Positions 52,163-63,581 of a DNA stretch of 64,000 bases are shown piece by piece. Origin of the DNA: Entoloma clypeatum (lineage: Eukaryota > Basidiomycota > Agaricomycetes > Agaricales > Entolomataceae); contig OY751485.1 in assembly GCA_963565915.1 (NCBI GenBank), positions 1,736,001 through 1,800,000 on the forward strand, given 5' to 3'. The position numbers were made by a program, and so were the translations under genes. Position 1 is the first letter of the stretch. Each line of letters begins with the position of its first letter. Under the pieces are notes generated by a model. That model saw only the letters and a list, made by a program, of their open reading frames with translations, was not told the DNA's origin and searched no databases.

Positions 52163-52871
52163 GTTTGGATTGTGAAATGGAGTACATAGGGCCAATAGGG
52201 GGAGTCGATCTGTCTTCTAACTCGATGCGGAGGTCATACGGACAATGCGGAGCGAGGGTGTCTGCTTTTGTCTTGCTAAAAACATCGGCAAAATCATGGT
52301 ATTCCTGTGGGATATGGGAGAGGTCCGGAGGCTCCTCGGACATAGAAACGGATTGGGCGGAGATCATGTGGTCGGAGAGGTGAATTCGGAAAGATTGGGC
52401 ACCCGGAAGTTTGCAAGCGCACACAAATGCGGCTGCATTTATCAATGCAATATTCGGGACAACGTCCGGAGTAGCAGTGGGTGTGCCAGAGTCGGAGGTC
52501 GGAGTATCGGGAGAGGTCTGCGGAGGTAGCGGAGCTGACCTGGCAGAAGATGTCAAGGTCGGAGACTCCTTCAAGAGCTGTGGACGGACAGTAATACTGC
52601 CCAATACCCAGTCAATCATAGGATTGTAGCGGGTGAGCCAGTTGTATCCAAGAACCATAGAACAGGAGGAATCGAGCGGAGTCATGTAGGCTGTAATGGC
52701 CATATATTCACCGGAGGAAAAGTATACAGGGAGATCAACCGCCTGAGTAATGACGGAGTTGGACGTTCCGTCAAATAATTTAAGTTCGATTGGAGGTATG
52801 GAGGTGAAAGGGAGTTTATAGGATGAAGCATAACGGGAGTCAATAAAACAATGAGTAGAGCCGGAGTCCAC
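52163..52871 (-). pseudogene. Gypsy E' protease and start of RT linker
   Basis: Aspartic protease with VDSGSTHCFIDSRYA and VLGYNWLTRYNPMIDW. A Pro/Thr-rich linker follows, then PQEYHDFADVFSKTKADTLA and YDLRIELEDRSTPPIG, the usual start of gypsy RT. This stretch is open; it is separated from RT by the Tc1 element. Confidence 0.88.
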
Positions 52872-53026
52872 AAGGGCGGCTATCGGAGAAGAATCGGAGA
52901 TAAGCGGAGATGTAAGTCGGACACAGAGGGAATTGGGGTTGGAAAGAGGGGAAGCATTGAGTAGAGCGGTAGTACAGATGGGTTCAACACAGTCCTCAGG
53001 CCGTACAGAGTCCTGTGGACTGCCCG

Positions 53027-53857
53027 CTAATTTTTTGTTTCGTCTGTGGTCTTGGCTTGGGCAGTGCGCGCCTTAGCCTTAGAGGCGGAGGACAAAGACT
53101 TCAGGCAATCTTTCGCGACGTGTCCAGCTTTGCCACAAAACATACAGAGGTTGTTGTCAAAACGGCGTTTGCGTTCCTCCGGAGTTAGCTTTCCGTCTTT
53201 TCCGAGTTTGTCGGAGATGTTGGACTTGGGAGCGGAGGAAGGCTTCGACTGTTTGCCCTGGTTCTGTGTCTGCGGTTTGGCTTTGGAGTTTTTATCGGAG
53301 TTTGCGGAGGGGGTTTTAGCTTCGGATTTGTCGGATTTGGATGCGGACTTGTCGGAGCGGGACTTCTCGCGATGACGTTCCCAGTGGCGAGCATCAATAG
53401 TCTGTGCTAGCTCCCTAAGTGCTGGTAACATGCTTGGCTTTGCTTGAGTCCCAAGGACATCTTTAATCCACTCCACTAACCCGGAGTAGTACTGGTGATG
53501 CAGGGCAGAGCTGTCCCAGTGCGTTTTGGCAGCAAGGCATGTGAACTCGATATTATACTTGAGAATATATTGATTTTCGCGCATTTTGAGATTGTCCAGA
53601 GAGTCGGCAGCATCCACAACGGGGTCAATGACCCCGAATTCCATGCGGAGTGTGCGGAGGAATGCAGACCAATCTTCGTACTAGTCTGGGGGGTTGTCCG
53701 GGTCTGGTTCGATGATGAAATGCTCGAAATAATCGAGAGCTGTGCCTCGGAGGAAAGAGATGGCGAGAGTGATTTTGGCAGAGCCATTGTCATACTCGGA
53801 GTTGTCACAGAAAAACAATGTGCATTGGAGGATGAACTGGTTCAATTTCCGGGGATC
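53027..53857 (-). pseudogene. Gypsy E' Gag (5' truncated, one stop)
   Basis: Capsid part reads KLNQFILQCTLFFCDNSEYD and SFLRGTALDYFEHFI, meets a TAG near 53682, then YEDWSAFLRTLRMEFGVIDP. A Lys/Ser-rich linker and a canonical CCHC knuckle CMFCGKAGHVAKDC (about 53115-53156) follow. The N-terminus and 5' LTR are replaced by the duplicated block at 53858. Confidence 0.85.
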
Positions 53858-54031
53858 GATGTGAATGAGGAGATAGAGGAGTTGAGCCTGGAGCAGAGGC
53901 TGGTGAAGAAGATCAAGCAAGACATGTTGAATCGGAAGAGGTTGGATATGCCAGAGCAGTCCGACATGGACATATCGGATGAGTTGGAGAAGGAGGCAGG
54001 GCCTTCTAATAAGAAACAACGTACTGAGTAG
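53858..54031 (+). pseudogene. C-terminal fragment of the antisense Zn2Cys6-pattern gene
   Basis: Codes the last 57 residues (DVNEEIEELSLEQRLVKKIK to NKKQRTE) without the coiled coil or cysteine cluster. Confidence 0.85.
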
Positions 54032-54058
54032 ATGATGAATAGTACTTGTTCTTTTGAT

Positions 54059-55643
54059 TCAGAGCGACAAAAGTGGACCAGGCTTGTCGGGATAAGCGGA
54101 ATGAAAGTCGGAGATGAGTTCTGGGGCATTTTCCAATTCATTGGCTGGTAGCCAAGAGAATTCTTCATCACTGTCTTCGTATCCTAACCAATGGACGAAG
54201 TATAGTAGCTTGCAGCTACGTTGTCGGTCGATCTTGGAGTCAATGATTTCTGCGATTTCATATTCCAGTTCTCCATCAATGTCAATTGGAGGAGGCAGAG
54301 GTTGGGTCCGATTCAGAATGGTGTTCAGAGTTGCGGGTTTGAGCATAGAAACATGGTAGACAGGGTGAACACCGCGGAATGTGTCGGGGAGTCGGAGGGT
54401 AAAGGAATGTGTTCCAGGTTGTGCGATGATCTCGAAGGGTCCTAAGAACTTCTCTGAAAGTTTCTTGGATGGACATGTAGTGCGGAAGAATTTTGCTTTG
54501 ACGAAAACCTGTTGTCCGACAGAGAATGTCGGAGGTACCATCCGATGGATGTCGACTTGGATCTGGTAATGTCGCTGCGCATCGGAGATGGTGGATTTTA
54601 GCTCTTGGTGTAGCTCGTCTAGGTCAGTCATGAAGGCTTGAGCTCAGAAAGAGGAGAGGTCGCATTCTGGGTGAACAGTGATGTTCGGATGATAACCCTT
54701 GTTAGCAAAGAAAGGTGAGATGCCAGTCATAGCACTAGGTGCGTTGTTGTATGCGAACTCCGCAATCGGAAGGAGAGCGGACCAGTTGTCTTGTTGGTAG
54801 TTGCAGAATATGTGCAAGTACTGTTTGAGTGTCTGGTTAGTGCGTTCGGTTTGGCCGTCACCTTCAGGGTGGTAACCAGAAGTGAAGTGAAGGGTCATGT
54901 TTAGAGCTTTTCCGAGGGATCGGAAGAATCAGGATACGAATTCGGGGCCGCGGTCAGAGGTGACATGTTCGGGTATGCCATGTTTAGAGAAGACATGTAT
55001 TACAAAAAGGACGGCGAGATCTTCAGAGGTGCAATTAATGGTTGTCGGAATGAAGATGCTTTGCTTCGTGAATTGGTCAACGATAACGAGGATGGCATCG
55101 AAGTTGTCGGAGGTCGGAAGAGTCTCAATGAAATCCATGGATATGGAATTCCAAGGACGTTCGGGAATCGGGAGTTGTTTGAGTAAGCCATAAGGCTTAT
55201 GTCAATGTGGTTTCGATCGCATGCAGGTGGTACATGACTTGCAATAGTGTTTCATGAAATCATGTATTCCTGGCCAGGTGTAATCGCATTGAATACGACT
55301 GAGTGTCTTGTTTTGGCCTGGATGTCCAGCAAGCATATGATCATGCTTCTGCTGTAGGACGCGAAGTCGGAGGTTGTCGGAGTCGGGGATGTAGATGTGA
55401 TTGTCATGTCAGAGAAAACCGTCGGGATTGAGGGACCAGCGAGGTTTGGGATCTTTTAAGTGAGTGTTGTAGAGAGTGTCGGAAGGGAGTGATTTCAGGA
55501 TGTCATGGTGAAGCTTCTCAGTGTCCATAATGATGGTTGCACGGAGGACAGGTTCTAGAAGTTGGGTCGCGCAAAGTGAAGCAGAAAGCTGTTCTTGCAA
55601 AAACACTGGTCGGAGGTTGGTCGGATTGATATCCGCATAGTCT
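54059..55643 (-). pseudogene. Gypsy E integrase-chromodomain, duplicate copy
   Basis: Same sequence as 41796-43370 with the same in-frame stops, so the stops predate the duplication. It carries a 10-bp insertion near 55361 relative to the left copy. Confidence 0.88.
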
Positions 55644-55990
55644 GCAACAAAAGGAACTAAATGGCCACACCCTGACAACCCTCAAACATCCAGCAAGCAT
55701 GCATCCCGTGCTTCAGTGGCAGGCAATGAACCAAGTCGACTGACAAGCCCTGCAAGTTCTGCAGCTCCCATGAAGAAGAAGAGGAATCCACATCGGTGTA
55801 TGAAATGCCACAGAACAAACTGCCCCGGTGTGTTTAGGCAGCGGCCCTGTGCATGATTCAATGGCTAACATGTATGTTCCCCCCTCTATTTATTTGGTCT
55901 GTTGACCCCACCATTTGTTTTTCTTTGCAGTTCAACAAGTTCTTTTAGTATCATCAACCGGTGGTCTTGCCTTTTTGTTTTCCTCTCTCA
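55644..55990 (+). pseudogene. Fragment of the zinc-finger-tail gene, copy 3
   Basis: Duplicate of 43371-43719, with a change near 55841 (GCGGCC for GCAGGCC) in the segment coding the finger tail. Confidence 0.8.
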
Positions 55991-56138
55991 TAACAGTAGC
56001 ACCACTCAGCTAGGTGGACACCCACCTCCCCCCCCCCACTCTCAGGTACTTCGAATTCAACTTACAGTAGGACACCCCCTCCCAGGGGCATTGAATTAAT
56101 TAATTCTTCCATGTGCACTACATGTATAGTTAGAGTGC

Positions 56139-56251
56139 CGTTAGGATTGGTTAGGATCTGGTTAGGGTTGAGGTTGGTTAGGGTTCAGTTAGGATTAGGT
56201 GGGTTAAGGGGTTAGGGTTAGAGATTAGAAGGTTAGAGTTGGTTAGAGTGA
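56139..56251 (+). repeat. Degenerate telomere-like array, duplicate copy
   Basis: Same variants of GGTTAGGG as at 43868-43980. Confidence 0.6.
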
Positions 56252-58276
56252 GAGTTTGAAATGGGGGTGTAAAAAGGGTGTGAAACCCTGATTTTATATA
56301 ATTACAGTACATCATTTGAGGCCATAAAATCTTGGTTATGTAACCTCAAAGTTCAGGGGAGGCCAATTGATAATGTTTGTTCTTCATTTGTTTTCTTATA
56401 TAATCAGTCGGCTCTGCATGTTATTCGTTTTTGTTCTGTATATATTACAGCGGTCTGGACAGTTGACCATGGATAGTGGACAGGCTGGATGCATCAGGTG
56501 TTTTGGGCAACTGCCCAGTTTCATGTATAAGTCTGGCTGCACAGGCTGCCAAATTATTCCTGTATTGGAAAGTAGGCTAGTGTAGAATTATGTGTATATA
56601 CATTTCATGAGCCCATTGTCCATTGTCCTGAGACCAGGAGCTGAATTCATCTGAAAATCATGTGGTGCAATACTAATCTTGGGCAATGTATATCCAAACA
56701 ACCACTTCTGATGTCACCCTGCATATTAAGTTATATTTAGTTTCATATTGGAGTATAAAGGGCCTCAGAAGTACTAGCATAGAATTTCATTTCATTTGGA
56801 CCACCATTTCTCGTCCTCTTGCCCACACACACACACTCTCTCCCTCAACAGATTCTCGCAGCCCATGGTCCAGGACCTCACTTGGGGTTAGAGGGCCAGC
56901 ACTGGTGTGGCAAATACAAGTCTCTCCTAGTTGGTGGTAATACATAGCCATGAAGTTACAAGCATAAATATAAAATACAAGATATTCTAGCTTTTCATTT
57001 GTATCATATTTTATTCAATTTTATTCAATTTTATCTGTATCAAACCTATTTTAAAATAACATTTTATTATTATTTATAGTATCAGTTCTCTAGATATTGA
57101 TTTGCATTTATTTTGCATTACAAACTATCTTCCACACTTATCTGCCAATCCATTAATATACTCAACCTTGTAAATATACAATTGTCTTTCTCTATAGTTG
57201 TACAGATTCTTGTCACTTGTTGTCTTCAAATTATTATCACTCACACAGGTGGCTCCTATAACTTTACCATCATGAAACCATATCACCTTCTGATGAAATA
57301 ATTATAGAATCTTTGCTCATCAATTCCCAAGGAATATCAGTAACAACTCATTGGATCAGCAGCTGACCATTCTAATGAAGCATTGTTTGAAAGTAATTCA
57401 AGTACCACCAAAGTTGTACTTTGATTTTGAACAACTTCTATGAAAGGAAATCCAGGATCATCAGTATCCATATATGATAATAAGTACAGAAAATATTCAA
57501 AATCAAATTATAAGTTTGAAGATACTTGAATTACTCTCATACAATGTTTTATTGTTGAGATATAAGGTAAATACTATTTTTCCCTCAATTCCCAAATTAC
57601 ATGATATCAGACAATCACCATCATACAAATATAGCATATTTGAAATTAGCTTCAAATTCTGCATCCAGTAGTAGTCAAACCAAACCAATTGATTGTTATC
57701 AACTTGAACAAACAAATACAAATAATGTATGCATTCATCATCCGATGTATGGCAGCTGTCTGTATCGACCTGAATCATCTTTCTAGCTTCAAGACTGGCA
57801 GACTTACTATTTTCAGCCATATTCGTATAAATACAGTTGAACAAAAAACATATCTGACCTCTTTATCCTCCCACATGATCTTGATCTGTTAAAAGTGATC
57901 ATTTTATCAAATGCTTATATAATTATCAAATGTTTGTCATTTCACCAAGTTACATGACCAAACAGATGCCATTTTTGAACCCATATATTACTCCAGCACT
58001 CTAACTAATATTGCCGATTTAGAAAACATTTTGCAGTGGTGCAAAAGATGAATGAATGAATGAAAAATGGTGCTAAGTTGTGGAATGATAAAGAACAAGC
58101 CTTAACACATTAAGGACTCGTAACAGATGTCTGTTACTGCAGTCGCATTCTGACACCCCCTTGTGAACACCCACCTCTTTCGGTCATCAGCATATTATGG
58201 AGGATCGAGGGCACCAGTAAAATGAGAGAGGAGAAGCTCCAGAAGAGATGCACCTGACCCCATGAGCACCTTTGAT
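56252..58276. other. AT-rich non-coding sequence, duplicate copy
   Basis: Copy of 43981-46005; nothing recognised. Confidence 0.45.
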
Positions 58277-58600
58277 AGTCTCAGTGCAGATAAGGGACAT
58301 TATCAATGGCAAAATGTACCAGAGGTGCCAGGGTGATTATCTAGTAAAAGAGCGCAACAGAATGATGCAGCGCACCTGTTAGTATCAGCGCAGATAAGGG
58401 ACATTATCGGTGGCGAGACCTACCAGAAATGCCAAGGCAATGGTATAGGAAAAGAGCCCGGCAGAATGACTATCAATGGTGAAATGTACCAGACGTGCCA
58501 GGGTGATTATCTAGAAAAAGAGCGCAACAGAATGATGCAGCGCACCTGTTAGTATCAGCGCAGATAATGGATGTTATCAATGATGAAACCTACCAGCGTC
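58277..58600. repeat. Minisatellite with about 90-175-bp spaced units
   Basis: The segments AGTATCAGCGCAGATAAGGG, GTACCAGACGTGCCAGGGTG and AGCGCAACAGAATGATGCAG recur at about 58277, 58380 and 58552, with a partial unit at about 58468. It begins exactly where the duplicated block ends. Confidence 0.75.
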
Positions 58601-59057
58601 CACAGACTGACGGCCGTGGTCAGTTGGTATCTAAATGTGAACTCCTAATAACTACTTACAAGTCTTTTATCCATTTATCGTAGATTACCAGACTGTGAGG
58701 TTGGAAAAGTGCTGTAAGGCTGGCATGGTAGATCACCTTGGAAAAGGGTGTTGCCGGTTGGCAGGTGAACAACAGAATTGCAATAGCTGTCAATGGGCAA
58801 CAGTCTTGCTGGTCTTGACTGGAAAAAGCAGGGTGAGATAAATTGCAATAATGTCAAGCCCATACCATACATACAAGCAAGCAACCTGGATATAGCTTGA
58901 ATGGGACGTTCTGATCTAATTTTCTCATCTGTTCATTGATGATGAGAAGCCAGGAAAGATGGATAGGATGGGTAGGATAACGTCAATAGACAGCAAGTCG
59001 CAATGTACTATTGTAAACTACAAGATGTACGGGGGGGTCCATGTTGATCCATACTGG
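58601..59057. other. Intergenic, nothing recognised
   Basis: Lies downstream of the minus-strand DUF6698-like gene. No supported gene. Confidence 0.4.
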
Positions 59058-60483
59058 TCATGGCTCCACATTCTGGCACTGCTGGGCCCTCTTTTCCTTC
59101 AGCCTGGCCAAAGCACTCTGCTTGGTGATTGTATTCTCGCGCGTCACATATCCAGGAAACACCTGGCTAGAAAGAAAGTATCAGCTTCAAAAGAATGAAA
59201 TGAATAGACATATACTCACCAGTTCCACCAGTTCAGCAGGTCGCAGACTTCACCATGCTCATCGGGATGATCTAGGAAGTCTAGGACACTCACGTAAAAT
59301 CGTTCAGAATCAGTTGATGTGTCAGTTCTGGAAAATACTGATGAAAACGACAGTGCAAAGCGAAGCTACCAGATTCTCATAATTGATGGAATATTGATCG
59401 AATTTCGGAGCAAGACATACCTGCGTAGCCACATATGCTAATGAAGCGGTGGTGACTCGCGTCATCCCATGTATACAAGTGTTGCCGGATCTTGTTGATT
59501 TCACTTCCGATTTCACGTCCACTGAGCTGGGCGAAGTAAAGATATGTTTGTATGCCTATACACCGACGGATAAGTGATAGGACTGAAAACGAATAGATCA
59601 GAACCCACCCAAACTAGCAACCGGCTTCAAAATAGACCATTCCAGGGGTCTTCGGGATGATAATCTTGATCTGCATATACTAATAACGGCCATTGATTGC
59701 CCGCAACAACCAACTGGCCGCTTGACAGTCCTGCCCGTACTCTGAATGAAAAGTGATTGAGGGTATGGAGGAAATGGGCCAGAAAGAACTTACTCTGCAT
59801 TATTCCAGTCTAATCCAGCAGGACACAGAAGTGCGCCTGTCACAGGATGGTGGAAGCCTCGGTTTGTCTTGACACTCCGGGAGAGGGGCGGGATCAAGGG
59901 CGCGTTCCGCGGTGTGATCCAGTCTAGCACAACACCTTTTAAACTCTTGGTATCATCAGACTTTGCGCTGGAAACACCCTTTTGGATCTAGGGCGGATGA
60001 GAGAATGCACCTATGAGACTCGGACCATCAGACGTACCAAATCTGCCATTATCATACACTCCTCATCAGAGGATTCTAAGAAGCGTTCAGTTAAGCGTGG
60101 TACCATTCGCAGAAGCTTCTGAAAAACTTGTTCTTCCTTCCTGGCCCTGCATTTTTGTCAAACATCAGCCCAGATATAATATATGGGATAAAACGACTGG
60201 AACAAACTCGAAGGTGAGGGTCTCTTCCACAACCTCTTCGGCTTCAGCCATGCGTGCGATACCATTCATGACTAGGGCTTGTACATTGCACATAGCATGC
60301 AGTGTTCTACCGAAATGTCGGCCGTGGTGCACGTATGGATCTCCTGCGCGACTGAGCCACAGAAGTTCGAAGATTTAGAAACTAACAGTGACAAGGATCA
60401 GGAACTTACGGTTTTCTCCTCTTTGCGACTTGGAGAGCACTGACTGGGGGGTGACCCATAGATGGAGAATTGTCACCGGGCAT
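59058..60483 (-). pseudogene. DUF6698-like fungal protein with one in-frame TGA
   Basis: About eight exons on the minus strand join to a protein starting MPGDNSPSMGHPQSVLSKSQ. Next come DPYVHHGRHFGRTLHAMCNV, EQVFQKLLRMVPRLTERFLE, SSAKSDDTKSLKGVVLDWIT, GFHHPVTGALLCPAGLDWNN, GNQWPLLVYADQDYHPEDPW, RVTTASLAYVATQ/LRFALS, FYVSVLDFLDHPDE, LLNWWN and QVFPGYVTRENTITKQ, ending QQCQNVEP. From memory this block order matches DUF6698, an uncharacterised family common in mushroom genomes. A TGA at 59627-59629 (NGLF-stop-SRLL) sits where I recall the family having Arg, a CGA to TGA change. All other exon joins keep frame, so the gene is recently inactivated or the stop is an error. Confidence 0.7.
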
Positions 60484-60823
60484 TGAAGGAGAGCGGACTC
60501 GGAGAGCACACAAAAGCAAATGCGGGGGTCCGTAGTTCAGGCAGGTATCACCTGCCAGCATCCTTTATAGACCTGTAGACAGTGAGAGTCACAATGAGTC
60601 GATGTGAGTCATCAAATCCAAATCAGGGATAGCGTGCCACTTTATTCAGTTTGAGAAGGGCCGCACAAAATGGCACAAAATGAGTTGATAATGGATTGAA
60701 ATTTGAGCGGCGACTTCCAAGCTTGCAATGTGATATAAACCAACAGCTTCTGGTCAATCCCTGGCCAGAAATCTGCCTTTACTGCCTGCACTTGAGAAGG
60801 ATAGATCTGCCTGACCTTCCGCG

Positions 60824-61793
60824 ATGTCAGCCATTCAATCCCATTCCACTGCTTCAAGAACTCAGCAATGCTTAACCTTCACAACCATCCTGACAGTCCG
60901 GCAGCGACTTGCCTCCGCCATTCACAAATCAATGCATCGTGTTTTGTCCCTCGATCCCGTTACATTGACGCTCGTCACATACTGCTGGTATGTGGTGTTG
61001 CCTTTTCTGTGAATGTCATTTTCATTGTTCGCATAGGCCTGTCCAGGGAGAGAAGTGTGTGACACCGGATGCATTGTGCAGCCATCGAGAAAGCCACCAA
61101 TTTCTCGGGCCGTGTTGTTTATGTCCGTTTTTGAAGCCGCTGAAGGCTGAGCCCTGCTTTACTGAAGCAGCTATATATATGCTGGTTCACGGTCGCTACC
61201 CAGGAGAATACGTCGCGGAGTGCGCCGAGAGCCGTTGTGGCTACATAGGTTGGTCTTCGTTTGCAATGAGGATTGGGGTTCTCAAAGTACAATCACTCCC
61301 TAGTACCGCTGAAGAGGATATATTGCAAAGCCGGAGTCCCGTTTAAAGTATTCCCACCTAGAGGTTGGTTGCCACATTCCATGAGGTAGTGGGGAGAAGG
61401 AGCTGATGAGAGAAACCAGATGCTGACACAGTTTGCCCGCCGCCATGCCTCCACTGTTCAGAGATGGGGCCTACATCTTCGAGAACTCTGAAAAGGACCT
61501 ATGCCCAAGCAAGTAAGCTATGAAAATGTTTGAGATGTACAAACATCCCTCAACAATGGTACTTACTAGATATAACTGACACGCCCAGAGGGGTAGACTT
61601 GGAGTACGAAACTGATTGGCGAAAGGTAATCAAGCTCGACTGCATGGACTGGCCAGGTGTGAGGGAGGTCGAGTTTTTTGGACTGTTCATGAAGTGCGAT
61701 GTTTGCGAACTCGTTATGACACGTCAAGTCTTCCATATGCATCATTGCAGGCAGCAAGGGGAGGATGGCTTGGAACTTACTGACAAGGAGTGA
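60824..61793 (+). CDS. Uncharacterised family member (relative of 39535-40210), multi-exon
   Basis: Exon 1 (60824-60987) starts MSAIQSHSTASRTQQCLTFT. A GTATGT...CATAG intron joins in phase 2 to PVQGEKCVTPDALCSHRESH, then EAAIYMLVHGRYPGEYVAEC and AESRCGYIG (to about 61248). A third block near 61312-61372 reads PLKRIYCKAGVPFKVFPPRG, and the last (to 61793) reads VDLEYETDWRKVIKLDCMDW, VEFFGLFMKCDVCELVMTRQ and LELTDKE. The blocks match the decayed minus-strand copy in the same order. Conserved Cys pairs suggest metal binding, but no domain is recognised. Internal exon edges after 61248 are uncertain. Confidence 0.5.
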
Positions 61794-62695
61794 GGACCAA
61801 AAGTGGCAAATAGGCTACCTTTCCGTATAGTTTTATTTTCGTGTTTCAACCTGCAAACTGATAGATAATTCTGGCGAGAAGTCTTCATAAGATCTTCTCA
61901 AATGTCAAGGGAACGAAATGGTTGGCACCAGTGGCCCCTGCTGATGATGCGGGAATGAACCAATCAGACCCCAACAAGAAGTTCAAGTTAATAGATAGTT
62001 GACTGTGAACTCGGGGACGCTTGAGTCTGTTCTTGAAAGTGTCACATGAACCTCAGAATCAAAGATGACCACTAGAGCAGAAACCTTAGGTGAACTTATC
62101 CAGAATACCGTTGAGTGTAGTATCTCATCTCTATTGTGCTCACCTCCACTGCAAGCATCACCGCACAAGCAGCAGAGAAGCACCGACGTGCCGAGAAGGA
62201 GGCAGAGAGAGGCCGGTGTAGAAGCATAAGCGTAGAAAATAAATGCTTGCGACTGTTTGAAGGCAATTTGTGATGAAAATGAGACACAGCGAAGGACTCA
62301 AAGAGCTTGTGGAATGTGTAAGTCCATAGGCGAACAACTTGGATATTTTGGAGGGTAGCTGACGCAGGGGGCAAGGGTAAGTTGAAGGAGGTTGTGAATA
62401 TATCTGCCAATCTACACAAGAGATAAACATTAGAAAAATCGAGTACCTCAAGGGAATAAACTCACCGCTTATGGTTCGCTATCTGAATTTGTTGCCTGTT
62501 GTGCTCCATATCTTCAGAGCTTTCAGACTGTTTGCCATTCAAAGTGATGACAACAGAGATGTTATTCCTGCACACCAAATCGTGGCCGTCGACGTCTTTG
62601 TCTTGCAGGAGGAGCCCGGACCGCCACCCCCTCTGGCGAATTGGTTGGCAGCTTTGCAAGCCACATGGGATAGGGTGATGGCCGCATGAAGACAG
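61794..62695. other. No clear gene; possible 3' remains of the ATG22-like gene
   Basis: Minus-strand frames at 62096-62451 and 62462-62839 are partly hydrophobic but do not match the expected C-terminal half of ATG22 as far as I can tell. Either strongly decayed or non-coding. Confidence 0.3.
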
Positions 62696-63325
62696 TCCAG
62701 AGTATTGCGGACAACAACCACTGCCAGGGTGAACAGCTAACAAGGTGGGAAGGCCGATGGTGGTGGGTAGATTGAACTGTCTCGTAACCCAGCAGCCACA
62801 AGGCAGCAGGGATAGAGAACACGGCCCACCAGACCCCACTCAGTCTGAAAGCGACCCGCAGGGCGCAGGTGGAGCCATGTAACAGTTGTGACTGGGGTGA
62901 GGGTGACAATGAGGAGGAAGATTCCAGCGCCGTAGCTGAGGGCAATACCAAGCGACGAGATGTGGGACATGACTCTGGACAGTTCAGATTCATAACAAGC
63001 CTCCTCAGATGGCGCGTGCTGGATGAGTGGCGAATCGGCATCTTCTGAGGTAGCATGTGCGTCGGAGTCGTTCAAGGGTCCTTTTGTCCATCTTCTCGAG
63101 GATTGGGAGCACTTCAGGTGACTTTTTGGCGAGGGTTGGAAGATACACATTCATGGCCACCACTGAGGCACCGAAACTCTGATGTTTGCACTGCAGGCAG
63201 CCAATGGTGAGGAAAGAAGCCAAAGAGGGGAGGAGGGTGAAAGAGGGATAATGTGGCAGCCATCGCACCAAGGAGGGCAAAGCTGAGAAGCAGCCGTTTG
63301 CGGTGACTTGGAGGAGCTTGAGGTA

Positions 63326-63470
63326 GAAACATGAGCGTTTCGGTGGATTTTTGTAGAGTCGACAACATATGATGGTCGGCGATGCTGCCCATGGAAATGA
63401 CAGCAATGGCCTGTGGGGCAGCTGAGACAGGGTATACAGACTAGTGAAGACCTTCAGTCAGGATAGTTGC
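63326..63470. repeat. Duplicated ATG22-like exon segment, copy 1
   Basis: About 145 bp, CATGAGCGTTTCGG... to ...CAGTCAGGATAGTTGC, matching 63857-64000 with scattered differences. Confidence 0.85.
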
Positions 63471-63581
63471 ATTCCGGACTATTCAGACGCACCTAAAGCC
63501 TGCACTGTCGACCCATGCCCATCCAATCTTCACGGCGCAGTGACTCCCAGGCTTGGCGGTTTGCATGGCACGTTTGACGCA

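Larger units (their letters stand above)
47997..53857 (-). mobile_element. Gypsy E': minus-strand element lacking both ends, interrupted by Tc1
   Basis: Reading leftward: gag (53857-53027), protease (52871-52150), Tc1/mariner insertion (50542-52160), RT, RNase H (to 49371) and integrase (to 47997). It is related to gypsy E but clearly diverged (compare IDFIETLPTS blocks). The chromodomain, 3' LTR and 5' LTR are missing. The left end is fused to gypsy F and the right end to the duplicated block. Confidence 0.85.
53858..58276 (+). repeat. 4.4-kb segmental duplication, right copy
   Basis: Direct copy of 41595-46005, offset 12263 bp at the left end and 12271 bp at the right. It starts at GATGTGAATGAGG inside what was the antisense gene, fused here to gypsy E' gag, and ends at CACCTTTGAT, fused to a minisatellite. 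Confidence 0.95.

Noticed and set aside
58277..58600. CRISPR-like array
   Set aside because: Units are long, degenerate and without unique spacers, and the genome is clearly eukaryotic.
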